Assembly: GCF_003729955.1 (NCBI RefSeq)
Contig: NZ_RJTX01000001.1
Location: forward strand, 806,001 to 870,000
Origin: Chryseobacterium daecheongense
GTDB lineage: Bacteria; Bacteroidota; Bacteroidia; Flavobacteriales; Weeksellaceae
Direction of reading: 5' to 3'
DNA: 64,000 bases
Positions within the stretch are counted from its first letter, which is position 1, and the number at the start of each line of letters is the position of its first letter. Shown piece after piece: positions 45,087 through 52,323 of the stretch. The translations under genes and the position numbers were made by a program. The notes beneath the pieces were generated by a model that worked only from the letters and a program-made list of their open reading frames with translations, was not told where the DNA came from and searched no databases.

Positions 45087-45995
45087 ATGGGAAACAAAAC
45101 ACCTTTTAGGATCCGGTCCATATCGGAGATACATCGTTTGATGGGACTCCCCAAGCCTCATCATCCGCTGATCAGTATCATTGATTTGAAAGGACTGAGA
45201 AATGATACAGGAATCGAAGCCGTTATCTTTGACCTGTATGTCATTTCAATGAAAAGAGGTTGCGATGGTTTACATTACGGCCAGCAAAAATATGATTTTG
45301 ACGAAGGTTTAATGGCTTTTTTATCACCCGGTCAAATTTTAAGGGGTGAAGAAAGCGGTGTACCGCCTGCTCTGGAAGGCTGGATGCTATTTATACATCC
45401 TGACTTTTTATGGAATACCTCGCTTGCCAAAAAAATAAAGAAGTATGAATATTTCGGTTATGCGACCCATGAAGCCTTATTTCTTTCGGACAGGGAAGAA
45501 CAGCTGATCAATGACATTGTAAAAAATATCAAAGAAGAGTATCATTCCCATATTGACAAATTCAGCCAGGACATTATCATTTCCAATCTCGAAACGATGC
45601 TAAACTATGCCGAACGCTTCTATGAACGTCAGTTTATCACCAGGAAGATAACCAACCATTCGATACTTGACCGGCTGGAGGAAGAGCTGACGAACTATTT
45701 CAATGACGACAATCTGCTTTCCAAAGGATTGCCAACCGTACGGCATATGGCTGACAAACTGAATATTTCCCCGAAATATTTAAGCAGTTTACTCAAGCAA
45801 CTCACCGGGCAAACTGCACAGCAGATGATCCATGAAAAATTAATCGATAAGGCAAAAGAAAAATTATCGACAACTGAATTGTCTGTCAGCGAGATCGCAT
45901 ATCAACTGGGATTTGAGCATTCACAATCCTTCAATAAACTTTTTAAGCTCAAGACCAATCAAAGTCCGCTGGAGTTTCGGCAGTCTTTCAATTAG
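45087..45995 (+). CDS. AraC-family transcriptional regulator
   Basis: A 302-residue regulator. The N-terminal cupin-like sensor covers about 30-150 (LISIIDLKGLRNDTG, FLSPGQILRGEESG), and the C-terminal AraC helix-turn-helix pair about 200-302 (HMADKLNISPKYLSSLLKQL, SVSEIAYQLGFEHSQSFNKL, ending QSPLEFRQSF). It is the last gene of the plus-strand group and may control the SDR and membrane genes around it. Effector unknown. Confidence 0.9.
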   Translation: MGNKTPFRIRSISEIHRLMGLPKPHHPLISIIDLKGLRNDTGIEAVIFDLYVISMKRGCDGLHYGQQKYDFDEGLMAFLSPGQILRGEESGVPPALEGWMLFIHPDFLWNTSLAKKIKKYEYFGYATHEALFLSDREEQLINDIVKNIKEEYHSHIDKFSQDIIISNLETMLNYAERFYERQFITRKITNHSILDRLEEELTNYFNDDNLLSKGLPTVRHMADKLNISPKYLSSLLKQLTGQTAQQMIHEKLIDKAKEKLSTTELSVSEIAYQLGFEHSQSFNKLFKLKTNQSPLEFRQSFN

Positions 45996-46011
45996 TCACT
46001 TAAAGATAAAA

Positions 46012-46039
46012 AACGGCAGTAGCCCACGCTCCTGCCGTT
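46012..46039. terminator. Hairpin between convergent AraC and SDR genes
   Basis: Perfect 8-bp stem (AACGGCAG / CTGCCGTT) with a 12-base loop between stop codons at 45995 (+) and 46058 (-). It has a short A/T run on each side. Confidence 0.65.
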
Positions 46040-46057
46040 CTCATTAAGTATGTTTTT

Positions 46058-46918
46058 TTACAGTAACTCTCCCATCCCGAACACTGTCAGTCCTTTGGCA
46101 AATTGTTCGGCTACAGCTTGGTTGGCAGCTTCAATGTATTGGCCGGTTATAGGGTCTACCACGGTGCGTAAAGGCCGGGTGCCTTTTGGGGTGCCGATAA
46201 GTTTTACAATAGCATCGGCAACGTCCTGCGGGTTAGGTTTTTTAGCATGCATCTCTCCACCCAATGCGGTTACCATTTTGTTTGGGATATCGGCAATAGC
46301 ACCGTATCCCTCAAATACTCCCTGATCAGATGCGGGGTTGTTCTTCTGCTGCATTTCGGTAGGGAAAGCACCTGGCTCCACAATGGCCACATCAATGCCT
46401 AAACGCTTGACCTCGTAATGCAGACCCTCGCTTATTCCTTCCAGGGCAAACTTGGAGGCTGCATACATGGTAGCAAACGGGAATGATACCCTTCCAAAGC
46501 CACTGGTTACGTTAATAATCAGTCCGTCAACTTGCTTACGCATAGCGGGTAACACCTGTTTCATCAGTCGCCAAGGGGCATAAACGTTGATATCAAAAGT
46601 GGTGTGCACATCAGCCACGGTAAAGCTCTCAGCTACACCGGTCATCCCGTAACCTGCGTTGTTCACCAGCACATCAATAGTGCCTTCTTTATCCAAAATG
46701 GTGTTAACGGCCTGCTTCACACTCTCGTCGTCAGTGAGGGTAACATCCAAAACGGTCACGTTCTCTACGGCTGCAAGGGCAGCCGCTTTATCGGCATTGC
46801 GCCCTTTAGTATCGCGCATCGTGGCATATACTTTGTGTCCCAGAGCCGCCACGCTGTGGGCGGTAAGCCAGCCGAAGCCGCTATTTGTCCCGGTTATTAA
46901 TACGATCTTTTTGCTCAT
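46058..46918 (-). CDS. SDR-family oxidoreductase, GC-rich
   Basis: A 286-residue short-chain dehydrogenase: cofactor loop LITGTNSGFGWLTA, NNAGYG, INVTSGFGRVSFPFATMYAASKFALEGI with catalytic Ser, Tyr and Lys. Base composition is visibly richer in G and C than that of most genes in the window, which suggests acquisition from another lineage. A perfect palindrome stands 54 bases before its start, and the same palindrome lies before the neighbouring Crp/Fnr gene, so that regulator probably controls it. Confidence 0.88.
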   Translation of the reverse strand: MSKKIVLITGTNSGFGWLTAHSVAALGHKVYATMRDTKGRNADKAAALAAVENVTVLDVTLTDDESVKQAVNTILDKEGTIDVLVNNAGYGMTGVAESFTVADVHTTFDINVYAPWRLMKQVLPAMRKQVDGLIINVTSGFGRVSFPFATMYAASKFALEGISEGLHYEVKRLGIDVAIVEPGAFPTEMQQKNNPASDQGVFEGYGAIADIPNKMVTALGGEMHAKKPNPQDVADAIVKLIGTPKGTRPLRTVVDPITGQYIEAANQAVAEQFAKGLTVFGMGELL

Positions 46919-46971
46919 CTTTTTTATTATTTAATGAATATGCAAATATTGAAAATGGCAGCAAAAAAACA

Positions 46972-46987
46972 TTTACCAAATGGTAAA
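46972..46987. promoter_or_regulatory. Palindromic operator before the SDR gene
   Basis: TTTACCA-AA-TGGTAAA, perfect 7-base arms, between the Crp/Fnr gene end and the SDR start. A second copy with one changed base lies at 47598-47613. Likely bound by the Crp/Fnr-type protein encoded between them. Confidence 0.75.
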
Positions 46988-46995
46988 AAGCGCCG

Positions 46996-47565
46996 TTAAC
47001 GGATATTACGGCGGATACGGCTTAACGATTGCTGAGTGATGCCAAGGTACGAAGCCACATATGAAAGCGGGATACGGTTGATAAGGTTGGGGAACGCCTC
47101 AATGAATGACAGATAACGTGTGGTGGCATCCTCTGAAACCAGAGGACTTCGACGCTCCATGGCCAGCGTAAGGCATTTTTTAACCATTTTTGCCTTCATC
47201 ATTTCCCAACCCACAATGGTATCAGATATTTCGTCCCAATCTTTTTTGTTAAAAACAAGAACTTTGCAGTCGGTTACAGCCTGTACATATTCCGAGGCCA
47301 CGATCTGTGATTCGAACTTCTCGTTATCAACTACAAAATTACCTTCGTCCACAAAATAACTGGTAACCTCTTCACTCTTGTTATTGTAATAACAAAAACG
47401 AAACACACCCTCCAGCACGAACGCCACATAACGGGGCACCTTCCCGGCTTCCGACAGGTAGTCATTTTTTTTGAATTCGAGCATTTCAACCTTGCTCAGC
47501 AAAAAATCGATCTGCTGTTTGTTCAGATCGCCAAATTGCAGGATAAAATTTATCAGCGCTTCCAT
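46996..47565 (-). CDS. Crp/Fnr-family transcriptional regulator
   Basis: A 189-residue regulator starting at the ATG at 47563-47565; a TTG frame start further upstream would overlap the palindrome and is less likely. Residues 1-130 form a cyclic-nucleotide-binding-like barrel (VPRYVAFVLEGVFRFCYYNN, NFVVDNEKFESQIVASEY). The C-terminal helix-turn-helix is NRIPLSYVASYLGITQQSLS. No iron-sulfur cysteine cluster of the Fnr type is present. It is flanked by two copies of the palindrome TTTACCAAATGGTAAA (one mismatch in the upstream copy), which suggests control of itself and the SDR gene. Confidence 0.87.
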   Translation of the reverse strand: MEALINFILQFGDLNKQQIDFLLSKVEMLEFKKNDYLSEAGKVPRYVAFVLEGVFRFCYYNNKSEEVTSYFVDEGNFVVDNEKFESQIVASEYVQAVTDCKVLVFNKKDWDEISDTIVGWEMMKAKMVKKCLTLAMERRSPLVSEDATTRYLSFIEAFPNLINRIPLSYVASYLGITQQSLSRIRRNIR

Positions 47566-47597
47566 ACGTAAATATAGCGTAAAGTGCAAAGCCCTCA

Positions 47598-47613
47598 ATT
47601 ACCAAATGGTAAA
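47598..47613. promoter_or_regulatory. Palindromic operator before the Crp/Fnr gene
   Basis: ATTACCA-AA-TGGTAAA, the same palindrome as at 46972 apart from the outermost base, 32 bases upstream of the Crp/Fnr ATG. Suggests self-regulation. Confidence 0.72.
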
Positions 47614-47681
47614 AACAGAAAGCTTTCATTTTAATAACATCATGTACCAGCTTTTCTGACATGCAACCGCATACGATAAAC

Positions 47682-47708
47682 AAAAAACCCCGGATTAACC
47701 GGGATTTT
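47682..47708 (-). terminator. Terminator of the DUF2911 gene
   Basis: Stem CCCGG / CCGGG with an ATTAA loop, followed on the minus strand by GGTTTTTTG; about 20 bases after the DUF2911 stop codon. Confidence 0.7.
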
Positions 47709-47725
47709 AATTTCTAAATTTAAAT

Positions 47726-48244
47726 TTATTTTATCTCTACGGGAACTGAGATTTTATCCCAATCCATTGTGAATCCGTTATTGTTTATTTTATACACTAA
47801 ATTTTCCTGTCTGGTTGGTAAAGCTTTTGTTTTTACATCAACACGTAAGGCATCTTTTGCTTCTTCGTATTTATAAGCACCCCATTGTTTTGGTTCTTTA
47901 TTAAAAATCGCTGTCCAGGTTCCGGATTCTTTAGGGATCAGGAAAAAGCTGTATTTACCTGCAGGCAGCGGTTTACCCTGAACGGTAATGTCTTTATCCG
48001 TTTCGAAAGTAGTGGCTTCATTGGCCCCCGCACGCCAAACTTTATCATAAGCTTCTAAACCTCCCCATATGGTACGCTCTTTTACGGAAGGACTGCTATA
48101 GGCTATTGTAATGGTGGCATCTTTAATTTTCCCCGTAGCAGTAGCCGGAGGACTGGCAGGTTTTTTAGTTTCCTGGGCAAAGGCATTCAGGGAGATGGTC
48201 ATGGTTGCAAAAAGGACGGCAGCAGATTTAATGATGGTTTTCAT
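47726..48244 (-). CDS. DUF2911 domain secreted protein
   Basis: A 172-residue protein with a signal peptide (1-23, SLNAFAQ) and a DUF2911 domain: [47 protein letters not shown]-like [11 protein letters not shown], and [17 protein letters not shown]. The domain is widespread in Bacteroidetes envelope proteins; function not established. The 3' end of a broken transporter gene lies directly upstream of it. Confidence 0.88.
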   Translation of the reverse strand: MKTIIKSAAVLFATMTISLNAFAQETKKPASPPATATGKIKDATITIAYSSPSVKERTIWGGLEAYDKVWRAGANEATTFETDKDITVQGKPLPAGKYSFFLIPKESGTWTAIFNKEPKQWGAYKYEEAKDALRVDVKTKALPTRQENLVYKINNNGFTMDWDKISVPVEIK

Positions 48245-48269
48245 ATTATTTTTGTTTGTTGTTGTTTGT

Positions 48270-48441
48270 TTACGAATTTACTGCTTTTGGCTTATAAAAC
48301 AGTAAACCGGTTGCCGAAAAAATAATGACTGCCTCTGCCCCAATGACATTAAGCCAAAGGAAAGAAACGATATCGAACCGGTAGACGGCAATAACCGCAA
48401 CTCCCCACCTTTTATTTACACCCAATCTTCTTATCCTGAAT
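48270..48441 (-). pseudogene. Remnant of a sodium:solute symporter gene
   Basis: On the minus strand an open frame without a start codon reads NKRWGVAVIAVYRF, then FLWLNVIGAEAVIIFSATGL, ending [10 protein letters not shown] and a stop. The FLW-x-NVIG motif followed by a hydrophobic run is the typical last membrane helix of SSS-family symporters. Only about 55 residues remain and a stop lies just upstream in the frame. I infer the tail of a transporter gene cut off by rearrangement; the 5' side now borders a hypothetical gene. Confidence 0.5.
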
Positions 48442-48973
48442 TGATGTCAGCCGTCTCCTTTTCTCTCCTTCTTTGAAGAATAAGGTGTGCGGCATCCAGC
48501 ATTTTCATTGTATGGATGTAAGGCATCACGATATTTCTTTCCGGCAGGTTTTCATAGGTGCCCATTGAAAAATAGACAATTCCGGACATAAAATAATCAA
48601 ACTCTTTGAGGGTGTATTCCCTGAAGGCTTTTCTGAAAACCAACAGAGGGTTCCGGTATTCCTTTTCCGAAAGCAGGCCAAGAACCCACGGGGAAATCTT
48701 CTCCGGCCGGGTATCAACCGTCCATTTCCTTTCCTTTAGCATCATGAGATAGCCTGCCCGGATCAGCGACCTCATCGACTGATGAAACTGGAAGATGACC
48801 GCATGATCTTCATGAATCCAGCTATTTCTCTTTACTGCATAATTCATCATGTTGCTGAGCCTTTCTTTGGAAACATCCAGCTCATTGAACTGAAAGAAAA
48901 TCTCTATCAGCTGTAACCCGGAGCGCTTACCTGCCCAAAACCGGGGATCAAAATCTGTTTGTATTTTTTTCAT
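48431..48973 (-). CDS. Hypothetical protein
   Basis: A 180-residue protein of no family I recognise, mostly helical, with many aromatic and basic residues (FDPRFWAGKRSGLQLIEIFF, HEDHAVIFQFHQSMRSLIR, FREYTLKEFDYFMSGIVYFS). No signal peptide or membrane helix. It is divergent from a small HTH gene with 92 bases between, and its end borders a transporter remnant. The setting suggests an accessory gene brought in at a junction. Confidence 0.6.
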   Translation of the reverse strand: MKKIQTDFDPRFWAGKRSGLQLIEIFFQFNELDVSKERLSNMMNYAVKRNSWIHEDHAVIFQFHQSMRSLIRAGYLMMLKERKWTVDTRPEKISPWVLGLLSEKEYRNPLLVFRKAFREYTLKEFDYFMSGIVYFSMGTYENLPERNIVMPYIHTMKMLDAAHLILQRRREKETADINSG

Positions 48974-49015
48974 TGTTTGTATTTTTTTATAAATGTAGTA
49001 AAAAATTACAAGTAT

Positions 49016-49031
49016 TCGGATTTGAGTCCGA
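49016..49031. promoter_or_regulatory. Small inverted repeat between divergent genes
   Basis: TCGGA-TTTGAG-TCCGA in the 92-base gap between the hypothetical gene (-) and the HTH gene (+). Candidate operator for the HTH protein; arms are short, so this is tentative. Confidence 0.35.
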
Positions 49032-49065
49032 GATTTTTATAAGAATATGTAATTTATTTGTTTCT

Positions 49066-49287
49066 ATGACAGAAGCAAATAGAAAAATTGTTGAATTTAT
49101 AAGGGATGAATGGGTTATCCCTATGAACAATAACAGCAAATTTGCGGTAGATCATAACATTGATGAAAAGACAGTTCGAAGAATAAGAGAAGACGAAACC
49201 TATCAAATTTCCCTTCTTACCATAATGCGAATTTGCCATGGTAAGAACTTGACTCTTGCTACCTTTTTTAAAATGGTTGGAATATAA
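49066..49287 (+). CDS. Small HTH (XRE-like) protein
   Basis: A 73-residue protein starting at the ATG at 49066; an upstream in-frame ATG at 48973 would add 31 residues of non-typical sequence, overlap the divergent promoter and is unlikely. It has a helix-turn-helix pattern (FAVDHNIDEKTVRRIRED, then ISLLTIMRICHGKNLTLATF) as in short XRE-type repressors. It precedes the AT-rich reverse-transcriptase island and could be its regulator, but the 232-base gap leaves this open. Confidence 0.65.
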   Translation: MTEANRKIVEFIRDEWVIPMNNNSKFAVDHNIDEKTVRRIREDETYQISLLTIMRICHGKNLTLATFFKMVGI

Positions 49288-49307
49288 ATTACGAAAAATA
49301 TAATAAT

Positions 49308-49337
49308 AAATCCTGACGAGAGTTGGGATTTTTTTTT
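49308..49337 (+). terminator. Terminator of the small HTH gene
   Basis: Stem AAATCC / GGATTT with a 12-base loop and a long T run, 20 bases after the stop codon. Confidence 0.5.
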
Positions 49338-49519
49338 CGAAAATTTTCAAGAAATTCCGTAGAAATACTGAATTAAAATTTGGAAGTGCTTTTTATTTTT
49401 ATTGTTTACGGGAAGCCGTAATCAAAAAAATGGAAAAAGAAATATGTTTGGACATTATATATCATTTCATAAGAAATGATAACATAAATTTACTTTAAAT
49501 CTAAAAACTTACAATAGTC

Positions 49520-50209
49520 ATGGAAAAAATTACAATTAAGGAATTAGTCGAATTTAGAACAAAAAGCTCTGATAAATCAAAACGTAATTTCGCATTAAAA
49601 CTTAAAACACGGAAGGCAAAGGAAAAAAAGGAAGAGGATAAAAATGGTGGTGGAAATTATTGGAGTATTAGCAATAGTTCAATATATAATACTTTTAAAC
49701 ATGGTGTAGATGAGTACTATGATGAGAAAATTAAAGATATATTAGATAGACAAAAAAATACTGACAGTAAAAAGGATAAAGAAATGTATCAAAGAAATTT
49801 GGATATATTGAAAAGTTTTAAAGAATTCGATATCTTAAATTTAAGACCCAATAATATAACTAAATTTGAGACAATCCATAAATCAATAAAAATAATTAAC
49901 ATACAGAATTTTCCTATATATATTAATCCTGATTTAGTATTTCATTTTGAAGAAAATGGAAAGGAATTTATTGGATCATTATTATTAGTTCCAAAATTAA
50001 ATGGTTTTACAAAAGCTAATCTTGGTATTTTTTGTGAGGTATTGTACAAATTTTTAAACAAACATTATTCAAACAATCATCAAATTTCACAAGAATATTG
50101 CATTGCAATAGATACCTTTAATGCATCAAAAATTTCTTATTTAGACCTAATAAATAAAAAAGCTCCATCTCTACTAAAATCTACTTTAGATGAGATCAAA
50201 AAATTATAA
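49520..50209 (+). CDS. Hypothetical protein of the reverse-transcriptase island
   Basis: A 229-residue protein of no recognised family. The N-terminal ~90 residues are highly charged and probably helical (RTKSSDKSKRNFALKLKTR, KAKEKKEEDKNGGGNYW). The C-terminal part (about 110-220) has alternating strands and helices (IIN-type IYINPDLVFHFEENGKEFIG, SLLLVPKLNG). It is very AT-rich, like the next two genes, and convergent with the reverse transcriptase gene. No toxin or nuclease motif that I could name is seen, though the E-x-N-G-K-E-F segment followed by a lysine-containing strand recalls restriction-like folds weakly. Confidence 0.6.
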   Translation: MEKITIKELVEFRTKSSDKSKRNFALKLKTRKAKEKKEEDKNGGGNYWSISNSSIYNTFKHGVDEYYDEKIKDILDRQKNTDSKKDKEMYQRNLDILKSFKEFDILNLRPNNITKFETIHKSIKIINIQNFPIYINPDLVFHFEENGKEFIGSLLLVPKLNGFTKANLGIFCEVLYKFLNKHYSNNHQISQEYCIAIDTFNASKISYLDLINKKAPSLLKSTLDEIKKL

Positions 50210-50246
50210 AAACTAAACTAAACATGATTACCACTACTCTCTGAAG

Positions 50247-50266
50247 TCTCCGATTTTGGAGATTTT
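50247..50266. terminator. Hairpin between convergent genes of the island
   Basis: Stem TCTCC / GGAGA with loop GATTTT, followed by TTTT on the plus strand; between stop codons at 50209 (+) and 50276 (-). Confidence 0.45.
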
Positions 50267-50275
50267 ATGGTTAAA

Positions 50276-51898
50276 TCAATTAAGATGTTTTTTAATACAT
50301 CTAAATACAATATGCTTTCTCTTTCTTATTTGATTCATAAAATGTTCTTCCTCAAAAATTGAACAACATCGTTTTACATAAGAATAATAGTTGGACTCTT
50401 TTTTCGGGTTTGTAGGTATATAATGAGAAAATTCGTAAAAACCTCTTTCATTTTTCTTTAATGAGCTAAATTTCCTTCTTAAACTTTTTTTCTCAGAACT
50501 TTCCGAATCACTTAGTTTTAAAGGTTTATTATATAGCTTTTTAACCTGATTCATAAAAATCGCTTCTTTTGCTTCTGGATTTTTATCTAACACTTTTTTA
50601 ACCCTATAACACCTTCGCTTTGTAACTGAAATTATTTTTCTATAATATTTTGATAAATTAGCAGATTTAATTACAGTTTTATATCCCCTAAACTCAAAGC
50701 CTAGATATAATAATGGTGTTTCCGTTTCAAGGTTAGTTTTTTTATCAATCTTAAAGCATGCTAGTCTTTTATCATTATGCTTTGGAGAATATGTAACATT
50801 CCTAAAAATAAAGTTTTCGGTTTTACTCTCACTAATATTTACTTTACTTTCTTTTACCAGAGTATAAATATATTCTTCAATGAATTCCGCTTGGCTAGGT
50901 TTGCAAACTACCACAATATCATCCGAATATCGTTTATAGTACGCTCCCCTACCTTCAACAAGCTCGGTTACAATATTCAGATCAAAGTCGTATAAATACA
51001 AATTTGCTAGTAAAGCACTGATTGGCAGACCTTGTGGAATTCCAATGTTAATTTTATCTTCGGAGTAAAAAGGATTTTTATAAACACGCAATTTTCCGTT
51101 TTTAATTGTCCTCCGAAATTCTTCATTACTTTGAAAGAAGCATTTGTATCCTCTTTCTTTCCTAATCTTTGCAAGTTTTGATTCATCAAAACCTGACTTT
51201 CTTCCGCTTCGATTATTTCGAACTCTCAGGTCATCAAGCAGAACATATCTAAATTTTGTACAGGCTTTAAATACATTGTAATGATCTTTTGGAAGCTCAT
51301 TAACACCTAGAAGCCACTTCCATTTTTGTTTTAAGAATTGATGATTCAAACTTGAAAAGAAGCTTTTTAAATCAAAAGTTAGAACACAAACTTCTTCATT
51401 TTCACCTCTCTTTTTGATTTCTTCAAATACTTCTTTTGCAAAATGAATTGTACTTTTTCCTTTTTTATCTTCTTGTGAGATTTCAATTTTACGATATGCG
51501 TTTACTGAAGAATTTAATTGGGGATTTTCCTTCAACTTCTTTTCATACAATTCATCCAGAATTTCTTTGTAATATCCATAAATCAAAGCATCCATATGAC
51601 TGGCATAATGCAAAGGCCTAAGCTTACTTGACTTTTCAGCTTTTCCCGTTTTTACATTAATATGGCAATGCTTTCTGCCTTGGCTTTTGTGCTTTTCAGG
51701 ATCTGCTTTCTTATATTTTCTATCAATTATATTTGTATGAATAAGTGGATAAAATGCATATCTCGCAACAAAGTTTTTATTAATAATGTTACGATAATAA
51801 TGTTGCCATTCTTCTCCTATTTTAAGAGTGGGGGAAATATGTAAGTAGCCTTTTTCTTTAAGCCAGCTAGGTTTCTCATTCATAAAAAATACTTGCAA
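50276..51898 (-). CDS. Reverse transcriptase, unknown-group/Abi-type (candidate defence RT)
   Basis: A 540-residue RNA-directed DNA polymerase; the start may be M1 or the ATG five codons later. Motif A is VLTFDLKSFFSSLNH (D176), motif B GIPQGLPISALLANLYLYDF (287-306), motif C YSDD (324-327) and the thumb-side motif YLGFEFRG (about 397). All catalytic aspartates are present. The QGLPISALLAN form of motif B and the long insert between motifs A and B resemble the unknown-group/Abi RTs found in antiphage (DRT) loci, not group II introns or retrons. No maturase or endonuclease domain is seen. Upstream lie 425 bases with no gene, a possible template RNA. The class cannot be fixed by eye. Confidence 0.82.
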   Translation of the reverse strand: MQVFFMNEKPSWLKEKGYLHISPTLKIGEEWQHYYRNIINKNFVARYAFYPLIHTNIIDRKYKKADPEKHKSQGRKHCHINVKTGKAEKSSKLRPLHYASHMDALIYGYYKEILDELYEKKLKENPQLNSSVNAYRKIEISQEDKKGKSTIHFAKEVFEEIKKRGENEEVCVLTFDLKSFFSSLNHQFLKQKWKWLLGVNELPKDHYNVFKACTKFRYVLLDDLRVRNNRSGRKSGFDESKLAKIRKERGYKCFFQSNEEFRRTIKNGKLRVYKNPFYSEDKINIGIPQGLPISALLANLYLYDFDLNIVTELVEGRGAYYKRYSDDIVVVCKPSQAEFIEEYIYTLVKESKVNISESKTENFIFRNVTYSPKHNDKRLACFKIDKKTNLETETPLLYLGFEFRGYKTVIKSANLSKYYRKIISVTKRRCYRVKKVLDKNPEAKEAIFMNQVKKLYNKPLKLSDSESSEKKSLRRKFSSLKKNERGFYEFSHYIPTNPKKESNYYSYVKRCCSIFEEEHFMNQIRKRKHIVFRCIKKHLN

Positions 51899-51919
51899 AA
51901 AGTCAATAACGTTTTATAA

Positions 51920-52290
51920 TTACATACAGCTTTCGCTCAGATAAGTACCCAAATTATTAATATTGAGTCATTGATAATTCCGTAATTGGTGGAAATAGTA
52001 TTAAGCATAGCAGAGACTGTAATCCCAGAGCTAATAGTTATACTGATAAATTATGAAGACAAAGATGATAAAGTTATTAAATAAAGTTACCCTTTTGGTA
52101 GTTTCAATAATTCTTAGTAAATTGCTACTAATTTCCTTTGTATCGGGCTGTCCTTTCGGTGAGCCTTCGATGAAATTCACTAACCTTATAACCCACTTGT
52201 TATAAGTAAATCTAAAAAGATCTTTTATCTTATTCTAAACGTAATTACACTTCTTCTTGCAAGCATCTCAAAAATACGAAATAATTCTTA
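51920..52290 (-). ncRNA. Candidate non-coding RNA region upstream of the reverse transcriptase
   Basis: The 425 bases from 51899 to 52323 hold no credible gene. They contain several inverted repeats: CTTATAAC / GTTATAAG (8 bp, 52185-52206), TTAGTA / TACTAA (near 52115-52130), GGCT / AGCC (near 52145-52165), and the palindrome AAAAGATCTTTT near 52216. The segment 52140-52200 is locally richer in G and C than the rest of the island. Defence RTs such as DRT2 use an RNA encoded upstream as template, so this is the natural place to look. Boundaries and strand are guesses. Confidence 0.3.
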
Positions 52291-52323
52291 TATTTGGAAT
52301 AATAACCACGATAATAATTAACA

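Noticed and set aside
49406..49421. Hairpin TTACGG-GAAG-CCGTAA before the 229-residue protein gene
   Set aside because: Six base pairs in an AT-rich gap, with no T run and no second copy. Could be chance; not listed as a regulatory site.
50276..51898. Group II intron or retron reading of the reverse transcriptase
   Set aside because: No maturase/endonuclease domain, no intron-like domain V hairpin seen next to it, and no retron-type msr/msd repeat pair that I could find. Motif B differs from both classes.
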